In this document: positions 7,964-16,635 of the stretch, piece by piece
Numbering within the stretch: position 1 is the first letter of the stretch
Layout: each line of letters begins with the position of its first letter
Assembly (NCBI RefSeq): GCF_050496545.1
Contig: NZ_JBNVZV010000010.1
Location: forward strand, 1-64,000
Origin: Phycicoccus avicenniae_A
GTDB taxonomy: Bacteria; Actinomycetota; Actinomycetes; Actinomycetales; Dermatophilaceae
Reading direction: 5' to 3'
DNA: 64,000 nt
Program-made: the position numbers and the translations under genes
Notes under the pieces: generated by a model
Seen by the model: only the letters and a program-made list of their open reading frames with translations
What the model was told of the DNA's origin: nothing
Databases searched by the model: none

Positions 7964-10447
7964 TCAGGCGTAGCGGCGGCGGCTCGCGAGGGCCTCGCGC
8001 AGCACGTGCTCCTCGTCGAGCAGCGCGCGGCGGACCCCCGGCGAGAGGTCGTCCCGCCCGAGCATCGCGACCGACGCCTCGAGGCTCGCCTGCTCGACGA
8101 TGGCCTTGGGGTGCAGGGCGACGGCCACCCGCGAGAGCGCGTCCTCGCCCATCCGCGTGCCCATGTGCGCGAGCAGGTCACCGACCCGCCCGACGTACGG
8201 ACGCACCAGCGCCGGGTCCGGGGCGGCCCAGAACCCGCGCGCCAGCTCGAGGGCCGCGTAGTTCGACAGCTCGGGGTCGTCGCGCAGCATCGACCACGCC
8301 CACTCCTTGGCCCCGGCGGCCGGGCGGACGGCCCGCACGCCGAGGGCGGCCAGCCGCCCGGCGAGCGAGCGGTCGGCCTCCTCGGCGGCCGCGAGCTGCG
8401 CCTCACCGAGCGCGTCGAGCGCCGAGAGCCGGCGCAGCACGAGCCACCGGAAGTCGTCGTCACCGTCCAGGCCCGCAGGCAGGTCCTCACCGGATGCCCA
8501 CCGCCCGAGCCGCTCGGTGTCGGTGCCCGTCCGGGCCCGGACGCGGGCGGCCACGAGGGCGAGGGCATCCGCTGCCGGCCCGTCGTCGCCGGCGGCCCTG
8601 TCGGCGAGGACGTCGGCCGCGGCGGCGAGCCGCTCGAGGGCCTCCTCGCGCTCCTCGGGCGGCAGGAACAGCGGGACGACCGAGCTCGTCACCGCGAGCG
8701 GGACGCGGGTGAGGACGGCGGCGTCGTCCTCACACGGCCACGCGGCCTCGACGACGTCGACGACGAGGCGGGGGTCGACCTCGGCCCGGTGCATGCCGCC
8801 GAGCAGCGAGGTCCAGACGACCGCGCGTGCCATCGGGTCGGGGACGTCGGCGAGCCCGCCGACCAGGCCGGCCGTGGTCTCCGCGTCGAGGGCGACCTCG
8901 GCCCACGTGAGGTCGCGGGCGTTCGGCACGACGAGGACGTCGGGACGCAGGTCGGCGACACCCGGGACGACGGCGGCCTCGCCGTCGAGGACGACGACCT
9001 CGCGCAGCACCTCGTCATCACCGTCGAAGGCGGCGACATCGAGCGTGTGCGGACGCGAGGCAGGCTGTGCCGCAGGCGTGGTGCGCGTCAGCCGACCGCT
9101 GCGGTCGATGGCGAGGCGGTCGGCGCCGGCGGTGCGCAGCCAGGCCTGCGACCAGTCGCCCAGGTCGTGGCCGGCCGCGCGCCCCATCGCGTCGAGGAAC
9201 TCGGACAGCTCGCCGTTGCCGAACGCGTGCCGCTCGAGGTGGTCGCGGACGCCGGCGAGGAAGGCCTCGTCGCCGATGTGGGCGATGAGCTGCCGGAGCA
9301 CCGACGCGCCCTTGGCGTAGGAGATGCCGTCGAAGTTCTGCAGCGCCGAGAGCGCATCCGGCGCAGGCGAACCCGCGACGGGGTGGGTGCTCGGGGAGCG
9401 CTCGGCCGCGTACCCCCACAGCTTGCGCACCATGCCGAACTCCACCCACGCCTCGTCCGCGCCGAGCGCCTCGGTGGAGGTCCGGTAGGCCATGTACTCG
9501 GCGAAGGACTCGTTGAGCCAGAGGTCGTCCCACCAGCGCATCGTCACGAGGTCGCCGAACCACATGTGCGCCATCTCGTGCGCGATGGTGTTGTCGCGCT
9601 CGAGCACCTGGTCCGGGGTGGCGGCGCCGCGGAAGACGTAGGTGTCGCGGAACGTCACACAGCCGGGGTTCTCCATGGCGCCGGCGTTGAACTCGGGCAC
9701 GAAGACCTGGTGGTACTCGCCGAACGGGTACCGGATGTCGAACATCCGGTGGTAGTGGTCGAAGCACGCGCGGGTGGTCTCGAGCATGGCGTCCGCCTGC
9801 TCGCGCAGCGGGCCCTCGAGCGAGCGGCGGGCGTGGACGCCGAGGCGGATGCCGTCGTGCTCGGCGGTGACCGATGCCCACGGCCCGGCGCAGACGGTGA
9901 CGAAGTAGCTCGCGAGCGGCCGGGTGGTGGCGAGCCGCCACTCCCGGGACGAGACCTGCTGCGCCGCACCGTTGCCGACCACGCTCCAGTGCTCGGGCAC
10001 GCTCACGCCGACCGAGTACGGCGCCTTGAGGTCGGGCTGGTCGAAGCAGGCGAAGACGCGCGGCGCGGCATCGAGGAAGAGGTGCCCGTAGACGTAGTCC
10101 TCGTCGTCGGCCGGGTCGGTGGAGCGGTGCAGGCCCTGTCCGTCGTGGCCGAAGGCCATCGTCGCGTCGACCTCGAGGACGTTCTCGGCGGCGAGGTCGG
10201 GCAGCGGCAGCCGGCCGTCCTCGAGGCGCTCGACCGCGAGGGGGCGGCCGTTCAGGGTGGCCGAGTGGAGCGTGACGGGGCGGACGTCGACGAAGGTCGA
10301 GGCGCCGGGCTCGCCGCAGGAGAACCGGATGGTGGTGCGGCTCCCGAACTCCTCGGCGCCGCGGTCCAGGTCGAGGTCGACCTCCATCGCGTCCACGGTC
10401 AGCAGGGCGGCGCGGGTCACGGCCTCGGCGCGGGTGAGGGAGGGCAT
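7964..10447 (-). CDS. pepN: Aminopeptidase N (M1 zinc metallopeptidase)
   Basis: An 827-residue protein; the start MPSLTRAEAVTRAALL matches actinomycete PepN, while the longer ORF start adds an Arg/Pro-rich stretch with no family character. The substrate-binding GAMEN motif and the zinc motif H290-E-M-A-H294 with the downstream NESFAEY glutamate are present. The C-terminal helical domain is complete. It removes N-terminal residues from peptides in the cytoplasm, the last step of protein turnover; no signal peptide is seen. It is transcribed alone, with about 100 bp separating it from the subtilase on the same strand. Confidence 0.96.
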   Translation of the reverse strand: MPSLTRAEAVTRAALLTVDAMEVDLDLDRGAEEFGSRTTIRFSCGEPGASTFVDVRPVTLHSATLNGRPLAVERLEDGRLPLPDLAAENVLEVDATMAFGHDGQGLHRSTDPADDEDYVYGHLFLDAAPRVFACFDQPDLKAPYSVGVSVPEHWSVVGNGAAQQVSSREWRLATTRPLASYFVTVCAGPWASVTAEHDGIRLGVHARRSLEGPLREQADAMLETTRACFDHYHRMFDIRYPFGEYHQVFVPEFNAGAMENPGCVTFRDTYVFRGAATPDQVLERDNTIAHEMAHMWFGDLVTMRWWDDLWLNESFAEYMAYRTSTEALGADEAWVEFGMVRKLWGYAAERSPSTHPVAGSPAPDALSALQNFDGISYAKGASVLRQLIAHIGDEAFLAGVRDHLERHAFGNGELSEFLDAMGRAAGHDLGDWSQAWLRTAGADRLAIDRSGRLTRTTPAAQPASRPHTLDVAAFDGDDEVLREVVVLDGEAAVVPGVADLRPDVLVVPNARDLTWAEVALDAETTAGLVGGLADVPDPMARAVVWTSLLGGMHRAEVDPRLVVDVVEAAWPCEDDAAVLTRVPLAVTSSVVPLFLPPEEREEALERLAAAADVLADRAAGDDGPAADALALVAARVRARTGTDTERLGRWASGEDLPAGLDGDDDFRWLVLRRLSALDALGEAQLAAAEEADRSLAGRLAALGVRAVRPAAGAKEWAWSMLRDDPELSNYAALELARGFWAAPDPALVRPYVGRVGDLLAHMGTRMGEDALSRVAVALHPKAIVEQASLEASVAMLGRDDLSPGVRRALLDEEHVLREALASRRRYA

Positions 10448-10737
10448 GGGGCCAGCCAACCAGACCGGCGCCCCGGGCCGCGGGCGCGGCGGCGGGCGGT
10501 CTCGGCCGCGCACGGTTGGGGATAGCCGCACCGGTGCCGGGGCGCGACGCCGGGGCCGGGGTGCGTCGCCGGGGTGCCGTAGCGCACCGGCGCGACGAGG
10601 TGACACCGGCGACGCGAAGTCCCACCGGCGAACGGGGGCTGGACACCATCATCAGTGGTGCCCAACCACCTCGGCACGTCGGCACTCCCGCTTCCTCGAA
10701 AGGTCACGAATCGGTCACGGCCTCTTGCCGAATGTTT
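10448..10737. other. Intergenic region between divergent pepN and ROK regulator genes
   Basis: No convincing gene lies here. The stretch is GC-rich with several short inverted segments built from CCGG and GCGAC words (about 10540-10620). Towards its right end it becomes AT-richer and carries a possible -35 box TTGCCG at 10725-10730. Confidence 0.5.
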
Positions 10738-10758
10738 AGTTAGTACACTTTACTAACT
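10738..10758. promoter_or_regulatory. Operator of the ROK repressor (perfect inverted repeat)
   Basis: AGTTAGTA, 5 nt, TACTAACT: perfect 8-bp arms in an AT-rich island in otherwise about 70% GC DNA, ending 4 bp before the ROK start codon. ROK repressors of the NagC/Mlc/XylR type often bind such TTAGTnnnnnACTAA-like sites. A -10-like TTTACT lies inside it, 18 bp from a TTGCCG. Binding would block transcription of the regulator and the whole transport operon (inferred). Confidence 0.8.
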
Positions 10759-10762
10759 TGGC

Positions 10763-11899
10763 ATGAGCCCCACACCACGCCGGGTCAGCACGTCGACGGC
10801 GGTCCTGCCCGCCGACGGGCGACGCCAGAACCTCTCGCTGGTGCTCCAGACCCTGCGCCGGCTCGGCCCGACCTCCCGGGCCCAGCTGGCCCGCGAGGTC
10901 GGCGTCACCAAGGTGACGATGTCCGACCTCGTCGCCGAGCTGATCGGCGAGGGCCGGGTGCGCGACGTCGGCACGGCGGAGCAGGCCGGCCCCGGCAAGC
11001 CGGCGACGCTCGTGGACCTCGACCGCACCGGGCTGCTCACGGTGGCGGTGGACCTGTCCGTGCCCGCCCGGCTGCAGGCCGCGGTGCTCGACGTGACCGG
11101 CGAGGTGCTGCATCGCGAGGAGCGGCCGACCACCGCCGACGCCGCGGCCGGCCGGGGCCTGGACCCCGCGGTCGTCGCCGACCTCGCCCGCTCGGTGCTC
11201 GCGTCCGCCGCCCACCCCGTGCTGGGCATCGGCATCGGCACCCCCGGGCTCGTCGGTCCGGGCGGCACGGTGCGCACCGCCCCGAACCTCGGCTGGACCG
11301 ATGTGCCGCTGCGCGACCTCGTGGCCGGGGCGACGGGGGTCCCCGTGCTCGTGACCAACGACTCCGACGCCGCCACGCAGGCCGAGCTGAGCGCCTCCCC
11401 CGGCAGCCAGGACCTGGTCCTCGTGCAGGTCGGGCGCGGTGTCGGCTGCGGCGTGGTCAGCGGCGGACGGCTCGTGCGGGGTGCCCACCACGCCGCCGGC
11501 GAGATCGGCCACGTCACCGTCGGCACCGACGGCGGCGAGACCTGCTCGTGCGGCCGGCAGGGCTGCCTCGAGACCTGGCTCTCCGTCCCGCGGCTGCGCG
11601 CCGCCCTGGACACGGGCCATGACCCCGCGGCTCCCGACGGCCCCGTCGACGTGGGCGGCCACCGCCTCGCCGTGGCCATCGCGCCCCTCGTGGCGGCGCT
11701 CGACCTCTCCGAGGTCGTCCTCGCCGGTCCGCCCGACCTCCTCGAACCCGTCGTCCCCGTCGTGGCCCGCAGCCTCTCCGAGCGCCTGCTGCCGAGCCTC
11801 GACACCCCCCTCACCGTCCGCCTCGCCACGTTCCCGGAGGACATCGTCCTGCGTGGCGCGGCGGCACTGGTCCTCTGGGACCGCCTCGGGGTCGTCTGA
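10763..11899 (+). CDS. ROK family transcriptional repressor
   Basis: A 378-residue protein. The N-terminal winged helix (about residues 20-75) reads SRAQLAREVGVTKVTMSDLV. The ROK sugar-binding domain follows, with GIGIGTPGLVGPGG, then HHAAGEIGHVTV and the zinc motif C261-S-C263-G-R-Q-G-C268-L-E. ROK regulators sense sugars or amino-sugars and derepress transport genes. The operator at 10738-10758 overlaps its own promoter, and no ribosome binding site is visible, so it may be leaderless. Downstream genes (solute-binding protein, permeases, GH3, NagB) point to a chito-oligosaccharide or N-acetylglucosamine derivative as inducer (inferred). Confidence 0.93.
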   Translation: MSPTPRRVSTSTAVLPADGRRQNLSLVLQTLRRLGPTSRAQLAREVGVTKVTMSDLVAELIGEGRVRDVGTAEQAGPGKPATLVDLDRTGLLTVAVDLSVPARLQAAVLDVTGEVLHREERPTTADAAAGRGLDPAVVADLARSVLASAAHPVLGIGIGTPGLVGPGGTVRTAPNLGWTDVPLRDLVAGATGVPVLVTNDSDAATQAELSASPGSQDLVLVQVGRGVGCGVVSGGRLVRGAHHAAGEIGHVTVGTDGGETCSCGRQGCLETWLSVPRLRAALDTGHDPAAPDGPVDVGGHRLAVAIAPLVAALDLSEVVLAGPPDLLEPVVPVVARSLSERLLPSLDTPLTVRLATFPEDIVLRGAAALVLWDRLGVV

Positions 11900-11964
11900 C
11901 CCCACCGCACCCGGGTGCACCCAGGGGGCCCATCCGCCCCGCGACCCATCGAAAGGAACCCGAG

Positions 11965-13317
11965 ATGAATCGGCGCCTCCCCCTCGTCCTCGTGACGAGT
12001 GCGGCTCTCGCCCTGACGGCCTGCGCGAACGGCGGCGGGTCGGACGAGCCGGCGGCCACGAACACGGCCGACAACGCCGGCAAGACGGTCACCCTCTGGC
12101 TGGCCGGTGGTGACACCCCCGACGAGCTGCGGACCTACCTCAAGGACACCTTCAAGGCCAAGACCGGTGCGACGCTGCAGATCGAGGAGCAGGCCTGGCC
12201 CGACCTCGTGACCAAGCTGACCACCGCCCTGCCGGACGCCGCGAACACCCCCGACGTCGTCGAGCTCGGCAACACCCAGAGCCCGACCTTCACCAACGTC
12301 GGCGCCTTCCTCGACATCTCCGACATGTACGACGAGCTCGGTGGCAGCAAGCTGCTCAACTCGTTCGTCGAGGCCGGGTCCGTGGACGGCAAGAAGTACG
12401 CGCTCCCCTACTACTTCGGCTCGCGGTACATGTTCTACCGCAAGGACGTCTGGAAGAAGGCGGGCGTCGAGGTGCCCACTTCGCTCGAGCAGTTCAACAG
12501 CGACGTCCAGAAGATCGCGACGGAGAACCCGGACCAGATCAAGAACTTCTCCGGCTTCTTCATCGGCGGCCAGGACTGGCGCAACGGCATCTCGTGGGTC
12601 TTCGCCAACGGCGGCGACCTGGCCAAGAAGGAGGGCGGGAAGTGGGTCTCGACCCTGTCCGACCCCAACACGGTCAAGGGCCTGCAGCAGCTCCAGCAGA
12701 TCCAGCGCGCGGCGAGCAAGGCGCCGTCCGACGCCAAGGACCAGTCGCCGTGGCTCTACATCAACGACTCCGACACGATCCTCGACGACTCGGGCAAGGC
12801 CGCCGGGAAGACCTCCCTGGCGGCGGCGACCATCATGGCGCCGGGCTGGGCGCACTGGTCGATCGGTGACCTCACGAAGAAGGACGGCAAGGACGTCCGG
12901 ACCTGGAACGACGACACCTTCGGCGTGTTCGCGCTCCCGGGTGTCGACGGCAAGCCGGCCCCCGTGTTCGCAGGCGGCTCGAACATCGCCATCTCGGCCA
13001 AGAGCAAGAACCCCGCGCTGGCCAAGGAGCTGATGAAGATCGTCTTCTCGCCGGAGTACCAGCAGAAGCTCGGTGGCGCCGGCCTCGGCCCGGCGAACGC
13101 GGACTACGTCTCCTCGCTCGGCGACGACGCGTTCGCCAAGGCGCTCGTCGAGTCGGCCTCGAACTCCAAGCTCACGCCGGCCGCGCCGGGCTGGGCCGCG
13201 GTCGAGTCCGCCCAGGTGCTCGAGGAGTTCTTCGGCAAGCTCCGCGACACCGACGACCTCGCCGGACTCGCGAAGCAGTACGACGACAAGATCACGCCGA
13301 TGCTCAACCTCTCGTGA
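11965..13317 (+). CDS. ABC transporter sugar-binding lipoprotein (SBP family 1)
   Basis: A 450-residue protein. It starts MNRRLPLVLVTSAALALTAC, a lipoprotein signal peptide with lipobox LTAC, so the mature protein is anchored outside the membrane. The body has the family-1 solute-binding layout, with an early TVTLWLAGGD strand and a late AISAKSKNPALAKELMKI segment typical of sugar binders. A ribosome binding site (AAAGGAA) lies before the ATG. Position between a ROK regulator and NagZ/NagB genes suggests an amino-sugar oligomer such as chitobiose or cell-wall GlcNAc-MurNAc fragments (inferred). It is followed by an RNA hairpin before the permease genes. Confidence 0.92.
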   Translation: MNRRLPLVLVTSAALALTACANGGGSDEPAATNTADNAGKTVTLWLAGGDTPDELRTYLKDTFKAKTGATLQIEEQAWPDLVTKLTTALPDAANTPDVVELGNTQSPTFTNVGAFLDISDMYDELGGSKLLNSFVEAGSVDGKKYALPYYFGSRYMFYRKDVWKKAGVEVPTSLEQFNSDVQKIATENPDQIKNFSGFFIGGQDWRNGISWVFANGGDLAKKEGGKWVSTLSDPNTVKGLQQLQQIQRAASKAPSDAKDQSPWLYINDSDTILDDSGKAAGKTSLAAATIMAPGWAHWSIGDLTKKDGKDVRTWNDDTFGVFALPGVDGKPAPVFAGGSNIAISAKSKNPALAKELMKIVFSPEYQQKLGGAGLGPANADYVSSLGDDAFAKALVESASNSKLTPAAPGWAAVESAQVLEEFFGKLRDTDDLAGLAKQYDDKITPMLNLS

Positions 13318-13335
13318 CGCGAGGGTGACCCACCT

Positions 13336-13370
13336 CCCCGGCGCCGGGTGCTCTCGCCCCGGCGCCGGGG
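13336..13370 (+). promoter_or_regulatory. Intercistronic RNA hairpin between binding-protein and permease genes
   Basis: A 13-bp all-GC stem (13336-13348 with 13358-13370) in the 81-bp gap of the operon. Such elements in sugar ABC operons commonly protect the upstream message or attenuate read-through, so that binding protein is made in excess over permease. Effect inferred; it could also be a partial terminator. Confidence 0.6.
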
Positions 13371-13398
13371 ACCCCCACGCACCAGCGAAGGACCCACG

Positions 13399-14376
13399 AT
13401 GACGTCGCGCACCACCGCCCCGCCGGCCGGCACGGCCCCCGTCCCGGTCGTCCCCGCGCCGGCACCACCGACCCGCCGGGCGCCGCGCCGCCGGGCCGGG
13501 CGGGGCCTGCCCCTCCTCCTCGTGCTGCCGACGCTCGTCCTCCTCGTCGTCGCGCTCGGCTACCCGATCGGCTGGCAGCTCGTGACCAGCCTGCGGAAGT
13601 TCGGCCTCCAGCAACAGTTCGGCGCCCCACCGGAGTGGGTCGGCCTCGACAACTACGTCGCCCTCGTCACCGACCCGACGCTCTGGGCGGTGGTCGTCCG
13701 GTCCGTGGCGTTCTGCCTCGTCACCGCGTTCGTCACGGTCGCCGTCGGCGGCGGCGTGGCGGTGCTGATGAACGCCGTCGGACGCTGGGCGCGCCTCGTC
13801 CTGCAGGTCTCGCTCCTGCTGGCGTGGGCCATGCCCGTCGTCGCCGCGATGACGGTCTGGATCTGGATCGTCGACTGGCGCCGGGGGCTGCTCAACTGGC
13901 TGCTCGTGAACGTGGGGGTCGACGGCGCCGGCGGGCACAACTGGCTCGCGGAGCCGATCTCGTTCTTCGTCGTCGCCTCCGCCGTCGTCGTGTGGATGAG
14001 CGTGCCGTTCGTCGCCCTCAGCATCTACGCCGGTCTGACGCAGGTCAGCACCGAGGTGGTGGAGGCCTCGATGCTCGACGGCGCCGGCGGCTGGCAGCGG
14101 CTGCGCTACATCTACGCGCCGCTGGTCGCCCCGGTGCTCTCCATCGTCATCCTGCTCCAGATCATCTGGGACCTGCGGGTGTTCACCCAGGTCAAGCTGC
14201 TGCAGGACGCCGGGTCGGTCGCCAACGAGACCAACCTGCTCGGCACGTACGTCTACCAGCTGGGGACGGGCAAGGGGGACTTCGGCACCGCCAGCGCCGT
14301 CAGCGTCCTCATGCTCCTCCTCACCGTCGCCCTCAGCTGGCGCTACGTCCGCTCGCTGCTCGCCCAGGAGTCCTGA
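13399..14376 (+). CDS. Sugar ABC transporter permease (MalF/UgpA type)
   Basis: The ATG at 13399, preceded by GAAGGA, gives 325 residues; the longer ORF to 13348 adds residues over the intercistronic hairpin. A Pro/Ala/Arg-rich cytoplasmic N-terminus of about 45 residues precedes six membrane segments. The EAA loop that contacts the ATPase reads EASMLDGAGGWQRLRYIYAP near residue 232. It overlaps the next permease gene by one base (TGATG), and the two form the heterodimeric channel. No ATP-binding subunit is encoded in the operon. Confidence 0.93.
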   Translation: MTSRTTAPPAGTAPVPVVPAPAPPTRRAPRRRAGRGLPLLLVLPTLVLLVVALGYPIGWQLVTSLRKFGLQQQFGAPPEWVGLDNYVALVTDPTLWAVVVRSVAFCLVTAFVTVAVGGGVAVLMNAVGRWARLVLQVSLLLAWAMPVVAAMTVWIWIVDWRRGLLNWLLVNVGVDGAGGHNWLAEPISFFVVASAVVVWMSVPFVALSIYAGLTQVSTEVVEASMLDGAGGWQRLRYIYAPLVAPVLSIVILLQIIWDLRVFTQVKLLQDAGSVANETNLLGTYVYQLGTGKGDFGTASAVSVLMLLLTVALSWRYVRSLLAQES

Positions 14377-15215
14377 TGCCCCGCTCCCGCACCTCGCGCG
14401 TGGTCCTCACCGCGCTGGCCCTGCTCGTGTCGGCCGTCTGGGCCTTCCCCGTGTACTGGATGCTCAACTCCGCGTTCCTGCCCAACGTCGTGCTCCAGTC
14501 CACGACACCGACCTTCGTGCCGTTCGGCGGGTCGTTCGACAACTTCGGCGTCGTCGTGGGCGATCCGGCCTTCGGCCGCGCCCTCGCGGTGTCGCTCGTC
14601 GTCACGCTCACGACGGTGGTCGCGGCCCTGGCGGTGGCCTTCCTCGGGGCGCTGGCCGTCAGCCGCTTCCGCTTCCGCGGACGGACCTCCTTCGTCCTGG
14701 CGCTGCTCTTCATCCAGATGCTCCCCGCCGAGGGGCTGTTCATCGCGCAGTACAAGATGATGTCCGAGCTCGGGCTGCTCAACCGCTCGCTGGCGCTGGC
14801 CGTCCTCTACACGGCCGCGGTGGTCCCCTTCACGATCTGGATGCTGCGTGGCTTCGTCGCCGGCGTCCCCGCCGAGCTCGAGGAGGCGGCGATGGTCGAC
14901 GGCCTCTCGCGGACCCAGGCCTTCCTGCGGATCACGTTCCCGCTGTTGGCTCCCGGCCTCGTCGCCTCGGGGGTCTACGCGTTCCTCCAGGCCTGGAACG
15001 AGTTCACCGTCGCCCTCGTCGTCATGACCGAGGAGCAGTCGCGCACCCTGCCCCTGTGGCTGCGTGGCTTCGTCCAGGCCAGCGCCAGCCGCGAGACCGA
15101 CTGGGGACAGGTGATGGCCGCCTCGACCCTCGTCGCCCTGCCCGTCATCGTCTTCTTCCTCGTCGTCCAGGGCCGGATGAGCAGCGGGCTCGTCGGCGGG
15201 GCGGTCAAGGGATGA
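14376..15215 (+). CDS. Sugar ABC transporter permease (MalG/UgpE type)
   Basis: The ATG at 14376 overlaps the preceding TGA and gives 279 residues. The open frame extends back to 13635 only through the other permease gene. Six hydrophobic segments are visible. The EAA loop reads EEAAMVDGLSRTQAFLRITF, which is the ATPase contact. It partners the upstream permease. Its stop overlaps the GH3 start (ATGA), so transport and hydrolysis are translationally coupled. Confidence 0.94.
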   Translation: MPRSRTSRVVLTALALLVSAVWAFPVYWMLNSAFLPNVVLQSTTPTFVPFGGSFDNFGVVVGDPAFGRALAVSLVVTLTTVVAALAVAFLGALAVSRFRFRGRTSFVLALLFIQMLPAEGLFIAQYKMMSELGLLNRSLALAVLYTAAVVPFTIWMLRGFVAGVPAELEEAAMVDGLSRTQAFLRITFPLLAPGLVASGVYAFLQAWNEFTVALVVMTEEQSRTLPLWLRGFVQASASRETDWGQVMAASTLVALPVIVFFLVVQGRMSSGLVGGAVKG

Positions 15216-16624
15216 GCCTCGAGGCCGACGTCCTCGCCACCCTCCAGCCCGGCTTCGTCGGCACCGAGGTCCCGTCGTGGCTGCGCGACGCGCACACCGC
15301 AGGACTGGTGTCGGTGTGCCTCTACGGCGACAACATCGGGCCCGACGGCGGTGTCGCAGAAGCCTGCTCGGCCCTGCTGCGCGACCTCCCGGGCGTGCTG
15401 CTCGCGGCCGACGAGGAGGGCGGCGACGTCACCCGCCTGCACTACCCCGGCGGCTCGACGACGGTCGGCAACGGCGTGCTCGGACGGGTCGACGACGTCG
15501 AGGTGACCCGTGGGGCCGCGCGCGCGGTGGGCGGGGAGCTGGCCGCCCTCGGCATCGGGCTCGACCTCGCCCCGGTCGTCGACGTGAACTCCTCGCCGGA
15601 GAACCCGGTCATCGGCGTCCGCTCCTTCGGCGACGACCCCGAGGTCGTCGCGCGGCACACGGCCGCGTGGGTGGAGGGGTTGCAGGACACCGGCGTCACC
15701 GCGTGCGCCAAGCACTTCCCCGGGCACGGCGACACCGTCACCGACTCGCACCACGCGCTCCCCCGGGTGGACGTCCCGCTGGAGGTCCTGCGCGCCCGCG
15801 AGCTCGTCCCCTTCAGGGCGGCCGTCGAGGCCGGCGTCGAGTGCGTCATGACCTCGCACATCCTCGTCACCGCGCTCGATGCCGACCGTCCGGCCACGTT
15901 CTCCCCCAGCGTCATCGGGATGCTGCGTGACGAGCTCGGTTTCCAGGGAGTGCTCGTCAGCGACGCGCTCGACATGGCCGGGGCCTCGGCGGAGACGGGC
16001 ATCCCCGAGGCCGCCGTGCGTGCCCTCGCCGCCGGGGTCGACCTCCTGTGCCTCGGGTCGGCGACGGGCGAGGCGCTGCTCACCGAGGTGCGCGACGGCG
16101 TCCTCGCCGCGGTCCGCGAGGGACTGCTGCCGGAGCAGCGGGTGGCCGAGGCCGCCGCCCGCGTGCGCCGGCTGGCCCGCCGGACGCTGCGCCCGCCGAC
16201 GTCGCCCCCGGCACGGCCCGTCGACGACGACGCCGTGGCCGGTGCGTTCACGCTGACCGACGCGGCCCGCCGCTTCGTCGCCTCGCCACGGCCGCTGGCC
16301 GTCGTCCAGGTCGGCTCGCGGGCCAACCTCGCGGTCGGGGCCGTGGCGTGGGGTCCGGCCGCGCTCGGCGCGACGGTCGACGAGGCCGAGGTCCCCGAGG
16401 GCGCACGGGTCGCCGTGGTCGCCCGCTCCGCCGCGGCTGACCACCCCGCCCACGAGGTGGTCGCCCGGCTGCGCGCGGGCGGCCACGAGACCGTCCTCGT
16501 CGACTGCGGATGGCCGCGCGGGGGTGCCGACGTCGTCACGTGGGGCGCCTCTCCTGCCGTGGCGCGGGTCCTGGTGGCGGTCCTCGGAGGGTCCGTGCCG
16601 CCGCCCGCCGTGGCCCCGGCCTAG
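15212..16624 (+). CDS. nagZ: Glycoside hydrolase family 3, NagZ-like beta-N-acetylhexosaminidase
   Basis: The ATG at 15212 overlaps the permease stop and gives 470 residues without a signal peptide, so it acts on imported oligosaccharide. The NagZ signature K167-H-F-P-G-H-G-D-T followed by DSHHALPRVD carries the catalytic His loop. The nucleophile is D251 in VSDALDMAGAS. An extra C-terminal domain of about 130 residues with an alpha/beta pattern follows the barrel. It would split GlcNAc-containing disaccharides to feed NagB. A NagA deacetylase and a kinase are not in the window. Confidence 0.92.
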   Translation: MSLEADVLATLQPGFVGTEVPSWLRDAHTAGLVSVCLYGDNIGPDGGVAEACSALLRDLPGVLLAADEEGGDVTRLHYPGGSTTVGNGVLGRVDDVEVTRGAARAVGGELAALGIGLDLAPVVDVNSSPENPVIGVRSFGDDPEVVARHTAAWVEGLQDTGVTACAKHFPGHGDTVTDSHHALPRVDVPLEVLRARELVPFRAAVEAGVECVMTSHILVTALDADRPATFSPSVIGMLRDELGFQGVLVSDALDMAGASAETGIPEAAVRALAAGVDLLCLGSATGEALLTEVRDGVLAAVREGLLPEQRVAEAAARVRRLARRTLRPPTSPPARPVDDDAVAGAFTLTDAARRFVASPRPLAVVQVGSRANLAVGAVAWGPAALGATVDEAEVPEGARVAVVARSAAADHPAHEVVARLRAGGHETVLVDCGWPRGGADVVTWGASPAVARVLVAVLGGSVPPPAVAPA

Positions 16625-16627
16625 GCT
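16622..16627 (+). promoter_or_regulatory. -10 box of a leaderless promoter before nagB (TAGGCT)
   Basis: TAGGCT, 8 nt, ATG of nagB. It contains the TAG stop of the GH3 gene, which allows nagB to be expressed independently of the operon. Confidence 0.5.
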
Positions 16628-16635
16628 GGCTCGCG

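Noticed and set aside
11908..11922. Overlapping palindromes CACCCGGGTG and GGGTGCACCC before the binding-protein gene
   Set aside because: Short GC palindromes are frequent here, and the AT-rich ROK operator already explains control of the operon.
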